In this document: positions 1 through 10,840 of the stretch, piece by piece
Layout: each line of letters opens with the position of its first letter
Numbering within the stretch: position 1 is the first letter of the stretch
Assembly: GCA_026120035.1 (NCBI GenBank)
Contig: JALRME010000014.1
Coordinates: forward strand, 806,001 to 870,000
Direction of reading: 5' to 3'
From: Coleophoma eucalyptorum
Taxonomy: Eukaryota; Ascomycota; Leotiomycetes; Helotiales; Dermateaceae
Length of the DNA stretch: 64,000 nt
Translations under genes and position numbers: made by a program
Notes under the pieces: generated by a model
What the model was told of the DNA's origin: nothing
Databases searched by the model: none
Seen by the model: only the letters and a program-made list of their open reading frames with translations

Positions 1-1313
1 TACAAGATCGCTTCCATTCCAGCTGATGGAATTGGACCAGAGGTTATTGAAGCTGGAGTTACAGTTCTCAAGAAGCTTGCTTCCACCCTTCGCACTTTCG
101 ACTTGGAATTTGAGAACTTCGACTGGAGCTCAGACCGATATAAGCAGACTGGAAAGTACCTGCCCGACGATGCCCTTACGATCTTGAAGAAGTTTGATGC
201 TATTCTTTTCGGAGCAGTTGGCGCACCTGGTGAGTTAAACAATTTTATATCATGGCTTTCTTTCATGGGTTTTCTCTCTTATCTTCGTTACTTCCCGAAG
301 ATTGTCTCGTGCATCTGCCACATGATGCCATGAGCGCTTCTGGGAGGAACGCGGGGTACCAATGGAATCCCATCTTCTGCCAACCAGACAGTCTAACGAA
401 GCCACCTGCTGACAATTTCCTACAGATGTCCCAGATCACATCTCCCTTTGGGGCCTTCGTCTCGCCATCTGCCAACCTCTCCAACAATACGCAAATGTTA
501 GACCCACGAAGGTTTTCCGTGGCACCAAGTCCCCCCTTGCCAACTGCAAGCAAGGTGATCTCGATTGGGTCATTATCCGAGAGAACTCTGAGGGAGAATA
601 CGCCGGTCACGGTGGACGCAGTCATACTGGAAAGCCATGGGAGACCGCCACTGAGGTCTCAATTTTCACCAAGCACGGTGTTGAGAGAATTATGCGATTT
701 GCCTTCGAGACTGCTGCCAAGCGCCCAAAGAAGCACATCACTGTCGTTACCAAGAGCAATGCTCAACGTAACGGCATGGTTCTCTGGGACGAGGTTGCTG
801 CCGAAGTTGCAAAGGATTTCCCAGATGTGTTTGTCGACAAGATGTTGGTTGATGCTATGACCACCCGTATGGTCCTTAAGCCAGAAACCTTAGATACTAT
901 CGTTGCTACTAACTTGGTACGTACCTACTTCCAATTATCATGTGATATCCACTAACAGTTTACAGCACGCCGATATTCTTTCAGATCTTGCTGCCGCTCT
1001 TGCAGGTTCTATCGGTATTGCACCAACCAGCAACTTAGACCCCACCCGCGAGAACCCCTCTATGTTCGAGCCCATCCACGGCTCCGCATTCGATATTACT
1101 GGAATGGGAATCTCCAACCCGGTTGCCACTTTCTGGACTGCAGTAGAGATGTTGAAGTGGCTTGGTGAGGAGAAGGCTGGAGATTTGCTTTTGGACATTG
1201 TGGAATCCGTATGCGAGAAGGGTATCATGACCCGGGATCTTGGTGGAAACGCCACAACTTCTGAAGTAACAGACGCTGTCTGTGCAGAAATCCAGGCCAG
1301 ACTTGGAAAGTAG
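1..1313 (+). CDS. Tartrate/D-malate/isopropylmalate-type dehydrogenase, 5' truncated by window edge
   Basis: This is the 3' part of an NAD-dependent beta-decarboxylating dehydrogenase of the isocitrate/isopropylmalate family, closest by motif to fungal tartrate (D-malate) dehydrogenases. Exons are 1-229, 426-916 and 966-1313; the introns have GTGAGT..CAG and GTACGT..CAG ends and every junction keeps the frame. Visible motifs are ADGIGPEV at the start, GAVGAPDVPDHISLWGLRL across the first junction, ENSEGEY, the active-site region TVVTKSN, and the metal/NAD region ending in PVATFW. The family normally has only about 5-10 residues before the first codon seen here, so little is missing. Substrate choice between tartrate, D-malate and isopropylmalate cannot be settled from sequence; DHISLWGL and HADILSDL favour the tartrate/D-malate group over LeuB. 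Confidence 0.9.
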
Positions 1314-2204
1314 AGGATTAAGTAAATATTTATTCTTGGCGCATCTATTCAGTATAGATTCAGGCATAGAGTTTTGGCAAGAACTCTTTATCCACAGTAT
1401 CAAACTTCCGGATAATCCAGGTGCTGGGAGAGGAATACTGTCTCGAGTTAGTAGAGCTCTATTAGGTTATAACTTCCGCAATTTGTATGTAGTAACACGA
1501 TTTTTTTTGAAAGCATTGCTGGCCGCACTGGACCTTTGAATTGAGCTCATGTTTTCATTCCGTCTCATATTTCCTACTCTCTCTTCCCTCTTTTCTCTCG
1601 CGCCCTCAATTCTGTTCCTATCGTAGGATGACGTAAGGGAAGAAAAAGCAAGCTAAGCCGCATTGGTTCGGAGCTTTTGCTTGTCCCGAGCTCGGGCCCG
1701 AGAGCTATTTGCTTCTACCTATTCGTCTTTATAAAAGTCTTGGATTTCTTACGCTTTGTCAGTGGTTTCCCTACTAATGGCTACTACTGATCTGTATCTC
1801 TATATTATTCATCTAACTATATATCCTAAGCAGTTACTAACTATGAGGTTAACTCGTGAGAGGTTGACCCCTCCTACATTACCAATTTACCAATTTCTCG
1901 CATCTGTTCGGGTCAGACGAAATGCTCGGCGTGATCATCTAATTATACATGCTCCTTCAGAGTATGTATATCATAATCATCCTAAACTCCTTCTTCGCTT
2001 GAGTTATTTCTCGAACATATATTATCACATCAGGAACTAATAAAAGACATTTGAAAATCCATTTTGGTGTCATAATAAGCACCTTCTGTCTACAATCTGA
2101 TAAAAATAACGACATTTGACTTAGCGGCCATCGATACGGCATACATTAAACAATCACTTTAGCCAACTATTATAAAACTGCATACGCCCAATTTCAGAAT
2201 ATCT
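1314..2204. other. Intergenic, no gene seen
   Basis: This stretch holds the 3' flank of the dehydrogenase and the promoter of the pirin gene. A pyrimidine-rich run lies at about 1551-1620. Short open frames here lack family motifs and splice logic, and no RNA gene was recognised. Confidence 0.5.
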
Positions 2205-3175
2205 ATGGCTGGAGTTCGGGCGGTTTGTACCTCTTTCCTCGCTGTTGAGAAAAAGGAAGGGTTGGGTGCCTCAGTGCGTCGCACGATTGGTACTCGCCAT
2301 CTACGACACCTATCCCCATTTATACTACTTGATCACTTCACCATTCCTTCGGGCGCAGGATTTCCAGAACATCCTCATCGTGGCTATGAAACCATCACGT
2401 ACATGCTTCAGGGAGCTATGGATCATGAAGACTTTACCGGAAGCTCGGGGTCAATCGAGACTGGCGACCTGCAGTTCATGACAGCTGGCAGAGGAATAAT
2501 GCACGCGGAAATGCCACGCAAGAGTGCTGATGGCGGCTCGACAATTGGCCTGCAACTATGGGTTGACTTACCAGCCAGAATGAAGAAGACAGAGCCACGC
2601 TATCGAGATCTCAGAGCGGCTGAGATACCCACCATCAACGTAGATAGCGGCAAAGTACATATTAAAGTTATATCTGGCCAATCTCATGGAATCGGTAGTG
2701 TCATTGGTCTGGCATACACCCCTATTTGGATTCTAGATATCCAAATCAAACCAGGTGGGAAGTTGGAACAGATTCTCCCTCAAGGGTGGAATGCTTTCGC
2801 CTATATGCTCTCCGGCAATGCGATCTTTGGCGAAGCACAAAGCGAAATTACCATAGGCGAATTCCATAATGTTGTATTTGAAAAAGATGGGTGTTTTGTA
2901 GCGGTCAGAGTCCCAGAGGACACGAAGACCAGCGCTCACTTTCGTAAGTTAACTCCAGGCTATAAACCCCCCCTCCCGGGTCGTGCCGGTTCTAACACAA
3001 TTCAGTTCTTGTAGCAGGGATGCCGCTCGACCAACCATACTTTCAGTGTGGCCCCTTTGTGCTAAACTCGCAGCATGAGGTTATCCAGGCACTTGTGGAT
3101 TTCCAGAATAAAGTGAATGGATTTGAGCGAGGAAGAGGGTGGAAAAGTGAAGTAGCGAAGAAAAATCGGATGTAG
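2205..3175 (+). CDS. Pirin family protein (bicupin)
   Basis: Exons 2205-2943 and 3006-3175 join across a GTAAGT..CAG intron to give 302 residues, the usual size for pirins. The N-terminal cupin carries the metal ligands in the expected order: His56 and His58 in EHPHRGYET, then His100 and Glu102 in TAGRGIMHAEMP. The second cupin and the family C-terminal strand (QPYFQCGPFVLNS followed by a helix) are present, the latter encoded by exon 2, which proves the intron. Pirins are iron-binding proteins with nuclear cofactor or quercetinase-like activities; the activity here is unknown. The start is the first ATG in frame and lies at the usual family position. Confidence 0.93.
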
Positions 3176-3369
3176 GTAGTAAATAACGCTAAACGTGTTG
3201 TATATGTCTATCGACTGCCACGGGTGTGAATTTTAGCGTGACAAGGATTATAAGCCAATCAAATTGGTGCATAGATTCTGAACAAATATTTTCCTATGTA
3301 ATATAATAGATTAGATCGAAACAAGGCCCTCTTTACATAAAGCAGCATGGCATTTCTTAACGTATTTGA

Positions 3370-3636
3370 TGTAAGAACCTGACCGACCCAGATGTTATAA
3401 TTAGATTATCCAGTGCCATGTCACGTGACACTGTGACTTGCATAAGCAAGTATAAGCAGAGGTTTCGGGCTAGGGAAGTATATAAATGGGATATGGTAAA
3501 GAAAAGAGGTTCTTTCTCTGTTTCTTCTTATTTTTTTTGTGTCTTTCGTACGAGACTTATAGGGATCCAGTCATTATAAGGTTATTATGCTCCCAAACAC
3601 CTCTATCCTACCATTGATCAAACCTATGTCCTTACA
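3370..3636 (+). repeat. LTR (older copy) of an LTR retrotransposon
   Basis: A 267-bp segment starts TGTAAGAACCTG and ends GTCCTTACA, so it has TG..CA ends with a TGTAAG/CTTACA inverted terminus. It matches the segment at 20933-21221 along most of its length, including shared runs near CACGTGAC, TTCGTACGAGAC and CTCCCAAACACC. Unlike that copy it has no flanking target duplication (TTTGA left, TAAAG right), so it may be half of a broken element or a rearranged solo LTR. It is more AT-rich than the other copy, which suggests greater age or RIP. Confidence 0.75.
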
Positions 3637-3969
3637 TAAAGGAAGTACTAATAGTTGTATATAACGCAAAAAGAAAAGCCTAAGGAGAAAAAGCTATAAG
3701 GGCGACTATATAAACGTCTAATTGAAGAATTAGAAGAGAGTACTAAAGAAGAAGAGCTAGAGAGTAGTTTGAGTAATTCAGAGTTAGAATTAGATAAGTA
3801 TATAGCTTATAGAATAAGATCTAGAGTAGAATAGTTGAAAAAGTATACTACTTCTCTATATATGCCACTTCCTTATAAGCCACATTATATTGATTTATTA
3901 TTTTCCTCTTATAATATATTATAAATTTTATCTTATTCTTTGTTATATTTCACACTTATCAAAATGAGA
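3637..3969. other. AT-rich degraded sequence between LTR and DNA transposon
   Basis: One plus-strand frame reads as a Glu/Lys/Ser-rich stretch interrupted only by TAG and TAA stops (about 3675-3880). It could be a mutated remnant of coding sequence inside the neighbouring LTR element, but no family motif is visible. Confidence 0.3.
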
Positions 3970-3971
3970 TA

Positions 3972-4015
3972 ACGTACGGGATAAGCGGATGGTACAGATA
4001 AGCGAATGGTACAAC
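3972..4015 (+). repeat. Left terminal inverted repeat of the pogo element
   Basis: 44 bp beginning ACGTACGGGATAAGCGGATG; it matches the reverse complement of 5788-5831 except at position 6 (A here, G in the other arm). It contains the subrepeat GCGGATGGTACAG / GCGAATGGTACAA. Confidence 0.93.
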
Positions 4016-4071
4016 TTTGAACCCCTATTTTATAGAAACACTAATAACTTAATAACCCTAGCTCTAAATAA

Positions 4072-5733
4072 CTATTCCTCTATATCATTAGAATCATACG
4101 AAGCTACTCTACTAGCCTAGCAGGTTCGTTTGTTATACCTAGTCTCTCTATAGGCTCTATAGCGTCGATCATATGACTCGACCCATGGTTTCCTCTCCTT
4201 ATTTTGTCCTTGTTCTATTGAAATTTGGGTCTAAATAGCCTATTCTTCTTCTATTTCTTGGACCTCTCCTATAGTAAGACTTCCGCCTTGCTAGAGTACC
4301 TTTCGTTTCGTACGTCGACGACGGCTTAGCTCTTTATTCGCAGTTTGAAGTCTTATAACCTCTACTTTAAGAAGTATAAGTTCATAACTAATCTGGCTTA
4401 TACTTTTCTGTAATCTATCGATAGAGTCCAAAATTGATGTTAGAGAACTACTATAATGTCGTACGATTCTACTCTTAATAAGAGTTGCTTGTTTGACTGC
4501 TTCTTTAGCTGTTTGTAGTGTTTTATAGACCTACGAGTGGGAGGTTAAGGGACGCGAGCTTTCAGGTACCGGAGTCGATAATTGAATATCTAGCTTTGAT
4601 AGGACCTTCTTAGGGTCGTACGGAACAAGTCCTGCCCCTCTAAAACCTCCCTGGATATTTGCTTTGGTAAAGGTAGCTTTAAATGCCTCTATAAATACTA
4701 GTATAAAAGATTCCTTAGAAATATAAGAAATCCGGCTACGTATGATATTCTCAATTTGTAACCTATATACTTTCTTTAGAGGCCCAAAACAGCCAACATC
4801 CAAAGGCTGGAGTAGGTGGGATGAATAAGGAGGTATATAGAGTGTAAGAATATTATTCGTACAAGCGTATTCCTGGAATTCAGCTGATATATAACTTTCG
4901 TGGCCATCTAGGATAAGGAGACGATATTTCCCTATTGTCTTCGTACGGGTATACTTATCAAAGTGCTCTAGCCATTCTAGAGATACTTTATTAGATGTCC
5001 AGCCATTTTCAGAGACACCAGCCCTCCAGCCAGCTGGGAATAGCTCTCGAGGATACTAGGAATCTAGGAGATTTTTACCTTTAAAAACAATATATAGCGG
5101 GATAGTCTAGCCCTCCGAATTGACTCCCTGAATAACTATAACCCATTCCCGATTACTAGGCTAACGTAGCTTTGGTCTCGTCGTACGATCGGAGCTTGTA
5201 ACAACTATCGTAGTTCCGATCTAGCCTATCATAAACCTAGTCTCGTCAAAGTTATAGATATCCTTAATACGTATCTCAAATTTCGCGATAAAATTCTATA
5301 TAAGCCTAAACCAAGCCTAAATCTTTATTGGATCTTCGCAAAGGGCTCTTTGATTATCATACGAACGCGTTTGGTATATTTTAATTCGTGGTTGTCGTTT
5401 TATAAAGTTTGTAGCCTATTTCTGTCCGACCGGAGACGCGTTACGTACGCGAAGGAGAAGATCTGCTATATCTTTAACACCAGAGATTCGTATAGGAAAT
5501 CCTTGGGAATCTAGGTTAAGTAACCTATTAACAATAGTCTCTTCTTCTAGGTTTGTAAGCTTTCGTGATTTAACTGTTGTATCGGCCTAAGGAGGTTTCC
5601 CTTCAAAACGATACGTTAGGATCATATGTGAGACCTTATAGATCTTTACAGCCTTCCGTACGGTAAGTATAGTATCATTTTTAAGAGCTTGAAGGGCAAG
5701 GATAAGCTGGCGTTCGTTTGAAGTAGATCCTAT
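4072..5733 (-). pseudogene. Pogo/Fot1 DDE transposase, killed by many TAG stops
   Basis: Read on the minus strand from about 5733, the frame gives the N-terminal helix region (LALQALKNDT), the catalytic YNFDET with the first Asp, REWVIVIQG, LLILDGHES with the second Asp, IPPYSSHLLQPLDVGCFGPLKK and GGFRGAGLVPYDPKKVLSKLD, then a coiled basic tail. These are hallmark Fot1/pogo motifs in the right order. The frame stays continuous with no frameshift detected, but about a dozen in-frame stops interrupt it, and every one noted is TAG. The likely start codon now reads ATA (5731-5733), consistent with a G to A change. The longest open stretch left is 4531-4803. Confidence 0.9.
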
Positions 5734-5787
5734 GGTTGGTTATAGAAAAATTGTAGTATAAGGTAAAGGTAGTAAATTTATAACGAG

Positions 5788-5831
5788 GTTGTACCATTCG
5801 CTTATCTGTACCATCCGCTTATCCCGCACGT
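5788..5831 (-). repeat. Right terminal inverted repeat of the pogo element
   Basis: 44 bp ending TTATCCCGCACGT; reverse complement of the left arm with one difference. Confidence 0.93.
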
Positions 5832-5833
5832 TA

Positions 5834-6245
5834 CTGTTTTCTTGAATATGAACAAATTTGTAGTCCTATCTTATAACTGACATATTTAGATGTTCCCCCT
5901 GAACGGCATTAAAGCTTTGATTTCGGTGCATAAATTACGAAGCTACAGACATTCCCTCGTTCTCACACGATACGTCTTAGCCTATTTTATCCTTCGGATC
6001 GTCTTTGTCGAGTCTGTACTTGGGACTACAACCTCCCATAACAGAATACAACCAAACCCGCAATTCAGAGCTCGACAACCTTCAACCTTCTCAGCTTGAA
6101 TGGCCTTGTATTCAACGCACCCCTGTCGACGCCGCAATGGTATACACCAGAGAAGCTACCAGTACCATGGTCTATGTCGAAAGTTCAGAACTTTTGCTAT
6201 ACCTGTTGCTGCGACCGTTACAAGAGCAAATACGGAAACTGACAG
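5834..6245. other. Intergenic, no gene seen
   Basis: Sequence between the transposon and the 3' end of the channel gene. Two overlapping short plus-strand frames (5890-6262) have no recognisable motif. Confidence 0.4.
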
Positions 6246-9200
6246 TTATAGTTCCGCCATAATAAGCGCAAACTGAGACATGTCTGGTGGCGGCTTGACA
6301 ACCTGCACCTTTAGTCGCTGGTCCAAGTACGCCCCCCTATTACTGATTACCACATCCTGACTCAGCTCTCTCGTCCTCCTAACCTCATCGTCACTGACAC
6401 CTAATTCATCTTCGGGAATCCAGACGCATGGCTTGGTCTCTCGCAGTACGGGGTGCATGAATGCCACCGAAATTAACATATCGCGTTCCTCGGGATCTAG
6501 GTTTTCGAGTTCATCATTGTGCTGCATGATTATTTTTGAAATTGGATCGTCTAGCATCTGTTCTTCTATTTCTCTGTATCGCGGTAATAGAGTACTGCTG
6601 ATGCCAACTTCGGTCCGAGCTAGTTTCTTTTCAAGATGTGCTAGTCGGGATTCGTCGAGTGGCCGATTGAGGCGGGCAAGTATGTCATCAGCTACTTTTG
6701 CATCAACACGTTGTTGAGCCTGTAAATCTTGGGATCGATGTGATGACTGCCTCTGATAATAAGTCGGTCTAGGGTGATTGCTCAATTCTGACCCATGAGC
6801 TATCTCGGTATTCTGGGTAGGAGGTGCAGTGTGACCAGATAGCTCTAAAAGATCTTTATTTTCATCGCGAGGACCAACTCTAGCAGCTTCTATATTTTCC
6901 TGGCTTCCATGAATTTCGGATCTGACTTGTTCCGGGTGATCTGCTAGTAAAGCCTCAGAATCAAGCTCCAGTTGGAGAGGGGCATACTTGAACAAGGGAG
7001 CAAGGTGCTTTACAAGCCATATCTGATACAAGGCTGTGAAAACAAGAGCTATTGCCATGATGATACCCTGCGCCTCGCATGCGACGTGGTTATGGGTGTC
7101 GCGCACCAAGAAAAACAGACCAGTAAGACAGAATTCCATGAAGTAGAGGCCGGTGAATAGCTGATTGATAGCGCTCGGAAAGAATAGTCCACCTCCGTCA
7201 ACAGTACCTGTTCGTACGCAATACAGTAGGTTGTTCTTGATCACCACCCAAAAGAGACTAAAGGTGATAAGCATGAATAACAATATAAGTGGAGCGCTGA
7301 TAGAGTAGACAAGTCCTAATCAATGGTTAAAACATGAACTTCAATTGTAGATGGTGTCCTATATACCAATGACCGCGAATGTAGTATACCATGGAATGTT
7401 GCTACCGATGCGTGTTAAGTTTGTCCAGCTTAATTTTTGGAATACTGAATCAGGCGTGTTAACATGACCAATTACATAGAACTTGAATAATCGAATAGTC
7501 TGCAAAATTGAGGTTCCACTTAAGGAGAGTGCCTGCACAATCAAGAATGAAAAGTAGTAGTTGGAGGCCGTGGGTAAATACGTAGCAAGGATGTTTGGTA
7601 CCGATGTTGGAGTCCGAATAATTTCATGAACAATACTAGTAAGACCGGAGGAGATCGTTGGCACAATTAAAAGTTCGAAAAGGAGGAAAATGAAGTACCA
7701 TAACTGAAGTGAGCGCTCCCCTTCCTGGCCCGTCGTTGCACCTCGGGTCTGGTTCGTCAGGAGGCGAAGGAGAATCGGGAGTGGCCCGCTAAGAACCACC
7801 ACTTGGATGACAGGTGGCAGGGTACCTTGTACGAAGGAGAGCAACCATGGAGGGAGATCCCCGACCCATGTGAGCCAAGAAGTTGAGCCCGATAGGGTGG
7901 ACACCCTGGATAGGATGCCAGTAAAAAATGAAATAAGACCAAATGCAAATAGCAGAAGGGCGAAAAGGGCGAGGAAGCCTGCTAGGCGGAGGTAGCGAGC
8001 ACGCCAGGATAGATTTAAGCCAGGCCAGTTGATGTCCCCGGGCGAGATCTCAACCATTCTTCTCCTCATGTGCCTGGGCGTGGTATACGCTACGGACTGA
8101 CAAGCAAGGTGTGCTGCTTTTTGAGAATTGAATTGGACAAAAGCTGAAAGGTTTTTTGAATATTTTTCCGGTGCCTTAACATCAACTTCGATTTCCTTGT
8201 TTAGCCGAGCAAGTTCTCTACGGCAGTAGTAGATTGTGTCAACTTTTTTTGTGAAGAAACGGCCAATGAGGGGGATTTTAGCTGCGGCCACGTATCCTTC
8301 TTTTGGTATCCTCATAGTTCTTCGTTGCTTCGGTTTCAGAAACTTCGTCCATGCAGCTTTACTTTCGAGGTCGTATTCAAGATCACCCAAACAGGCTTCT
8401 AGAGTTGCCGGACCCAATTTTGGGCGCGCAAGGCCTAAATCTCGACTCTCTTTCGATTGGACGTCTCGAATCACGGGTCCTAGAGCTTCTTCCGTCGATT
8501 CTCCTTTCTGGCGCCTTTTTGCCTTGCGACTTTGTTTCGCCACTTTCCGAAGTAAATCAGTTTCGGTATTCTCCAGGAGGTCTTCATAGTACTTCCGCAG
8601 CTTGTCTTTATTTACAAGGGTCGTAAAATCTCGATTGATCCATATTCGGCGGATGCCACCCGGAAAGTCACCATATAGCTTCTCTAGCGCATCTTCATTG
8701 CAGAGGGCTTTTGGAATGTCCTGGATAAGAACAGTTGTGCTTGATGCCTTCAGTCTGTGACCTAGGCTGCCTATGAACTCTTGCCGCTTGCGAATGTAGT
8801 GGCTCAATTCTTGGTGGAATATAAAGCAAACCCAGGCCACAACCCCAATTGCCAAGATCAAATGTGCCCAGTATCTGCTCGTGTTTTCCGGTGAAACATT
8901 TGACCACGCCAAAGTATCCAAGCCCGTGACATTGTAGGTCACACCGTGAATGGTGTTGGTTCCTTTTCCGTGCTTGACATTCAGCGGTATTAAGATGGGC
9001 ATGATAATGATGGCCATGGGAGTGAAGATCTTTAGGCACATGCTAAGAAATCTAAGAAAGAAGTATGCATCCATGCCGGCCTTTGCTAGGACTTCAGGAT
9101 CTTCTTTTATCTTGAAAACGGTGACCAGCCATTTGACCGGATTGTTGTATGGTGGTTTAATCCTTTGCTTGACCGGTACTAAAAAAGATCTTGGTTGATA

Positions 9201-9380
9201 GATCCGCTTCGCCCATAGGTAATTCCTAATGACAAGGAACATACCGAACTGAACAGCGAAAAGGATCAATCCAGCAGCCAAAGAGATAGCGAAGGTTGTA
9301 ATCGTCGTTCCTTCTCTACCTTGTGCTGATCCTGCATCTCCATTGAGCGTTCCATTTAGGAGGATTGATATCCCGGACAT
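6246..9380 (-). CDS. CSC1/RSN1-like calcium-permeable osmosensitive channel (OSCA/TMEM63, DUF221)
   Basis: Exons 7367-9380 and 6246-7315 (minus strand) join across a 51-nt GTATAT..TAG intron to give 1,027 residues. Domains in order: an N-terminal three-helix late-exocytosis/RSN1_TM segment (residues about 25-215), a cytosolic PHM7_cyt loop (STTVLIQDIPKAL onward, with a basic Lys/Arg stretch near 290), the 7-helix RSN1_7TM pore region from about residue 460 that runs across the intron, and a C-terminal PHM7_ext segment (CVWIPEDELGVSDDEV, ISNRGAYLD). The family forms mechanically or osmotically gated cation channels in the plasma membrane or ER. No lesion is seen. The start ATG precedes the first membrane helix by about 25 residues, as in relatives. 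Confidence 0.93.
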
Positions 9381-9639
9381 TGTGAGGTGTGTTCAAGGAT
9401 GTATTGCCGTCTTCCGCTAAGTATATGTTGGGAATCATAGAGAAGTATATCATGAACGACTATTATAACCCCTATTGCTGGAATCTAGACGGAGTACGGT
9501 AGTTTTTACGAAACTGGGACAAGGGAACTATGACATCATATACGTCCTACTGGTAGAAATATTCGCATGTGACCTGTTACGTAATCAACGTAGGGGCATC
9601 AACCACTCCTTGGTTCGATTCTTTAAAACGAAGCTATAT
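9381..9639. other. Promoter side of the channel gene, no other gene
   Basis: Upstream region of the minus-strand channel gene. Nothing else is recognised. Confidence 0.4.
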
Positions 9640-9860
9640 CTAGAAATTTAGTTAAAGTTCGTAACCCTTCTAATAACACATTAGAGTCGTCCGAGAGAGT
9701 CGATAGATCTTTAAAGCTTTACATATACCAAGTACAGGGTCATCTTTAAGAGCTTGGAGGGAAAGGAACACAATCGTTTGATTTTGAAGTATATTCCATA
9801 GCTAGCTAGTTGTTAAGATATAGAGTAAAAAGGTAGATAAATGTAGTCCTTTATATAATA
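9640..9860 (-). pseudogene. Relic of a pogo/Fot1 transposase N-terminus
   Basis: The minus strand reads SLQALKDDPVLGICKALKIY, matching the N-terminal helix of the transposase at 5600-5733, and the DNA aligns with that segment over about 200 bp. No terminal inverted repeat or downstream catalytic part is present, so this is a truncated second insertion. Confidence 0.65.
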
Positions 9861-10305
9861 GAATAGCTTAAATCAATAGTGTGCTATATTTCTTTATTTA
9901 TTGCCCTATTGTCTTATAAATGTCTTTGCTTTAGCCATCTCTATCTCTGAAGGCATATTAACGATAAGACGATAAAGGACGTGCTATCAGAAGATTAGTA
10001 AGTACAATATTTGACAGTGAGTGTGTTCGACTTACGTGTCTTAAAATACATTTTACTCCATTTACGAGTATAAGTGGCCCTCCGAAACCAAGCTGAGGAT
10101 CTACACGTCCACTATAGCCTCTATATTGCTGGTTCTAGATCGGCATTCCGTATCCAAGCTCATTATTCCACATGGCTGTAGCTTCACACTCCTGGCCCTA
10201 TCTCGCAGCTATCTCTCTACGGGTCTCATCAACTCCTTGTACAGCCCAAACTACGACCACCTAGTCCTCTACCAAATTCATGGTTCCTGCCTTGTAAACC
10301 GAGTC

Positions 10306-10688
10306 TGTTGCGATAATCCGGTATCCTTATGAGGTCCTTGAGGGACTTCTGTAGAGGTGCAGAGGTCTTCGGTTGCGTGATGTCCGTACGAGTGGTTTCA
10401 AGTAGAGAGGTAGCATTGACGCAAGGGAAGATATATCCCTTGCGTCGTCGTATAAGGAGGGGTCTGATGTATTTAAGAATTAGAGCCCCCTCTTAAGAGG
10501 GGGCAAGACGCTACAATACACTTAGATTATTCTTATAAAAGAAGGATAACCTAAGCGTATAGCTAGTACGGTACCTTTATCGTATAATCCAATAGGTAGG
10601 CTTAACGAAACCTACTTATATCTATCACCTAAGTCAAGCTCGAACTTAGTTATTAGATATCACCTAAACGAAGGGTGACATTCCAACA
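10306..10688 (-). repeat. Copia-type LTR (minus orientation), degraded
   Basis: On the minus strand the segment begins TGTTGGAATGTCACCC and ends CGCAACA, the TGTTG..CAACA termini common in fungal Ty1/copia LTRs. It contains two near-perfect palindromes, GACGCAAGGGA/TCCCTTGCGTC (about 10418-10450) and GCCCCCTC-TTAA-GAGGGGGC (about 10486-10506). Flanks GAGTC and GTGAC do not form a target duplication. Downstream on the minus strand (10305 to about 9990) the sequence resembles a leader plus TAG-interrupted coding sequence, perhaps a truncated gag. Confidence 0.5.
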
Positions 10689-10840
10689 GTGACCATTCTG
10701 ATGAACTACGGATGGCTTATTGACCGCGATGCTTATCCATGATCACTCTCATAATACAGATATTTTCCTTCACATTATCTTCACAATGGAGGAGCAGCCT
10801 TGTTCATTCTTACTAGGCTTTAGTTGTTATAGTATCATAA

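Larger units (their letters stand above)
3972..5831 (-). mobile_element. Pogo/Fot1-type DNA transposon, complete ends, inactive
   Basis: A 1,860-bp element bounded by 44-bp inverted repeats and by a TA dinucleotide on both sides (3970-3971 and 5832-5833), the target duplication of Tc1/mariner/pogo elements. It encodes a single transposase on the minus strand filling most of the element. Length, ends and transposase match the Fot1/pogo group of filamentous fungi. The transposase frame is destroyed by nonsense codons, so the element cannot move on its own, but intact ends could still be acted on by an active relative. Confidence 0.93.

Noticed and set aside
3365..3641. Target duplication around the LTR at 3370-3636
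   Set aside because: Flanks TTTGA and TAAAG do not match, so no duplication can be claimed.
10376..10685. LTR with TGTCC..GTGACA ends at 10381-10680
   Set aside because: The TGTTG..CAACA boundaries (10306-10688) fit copia termini better; neither gives a target duplication.
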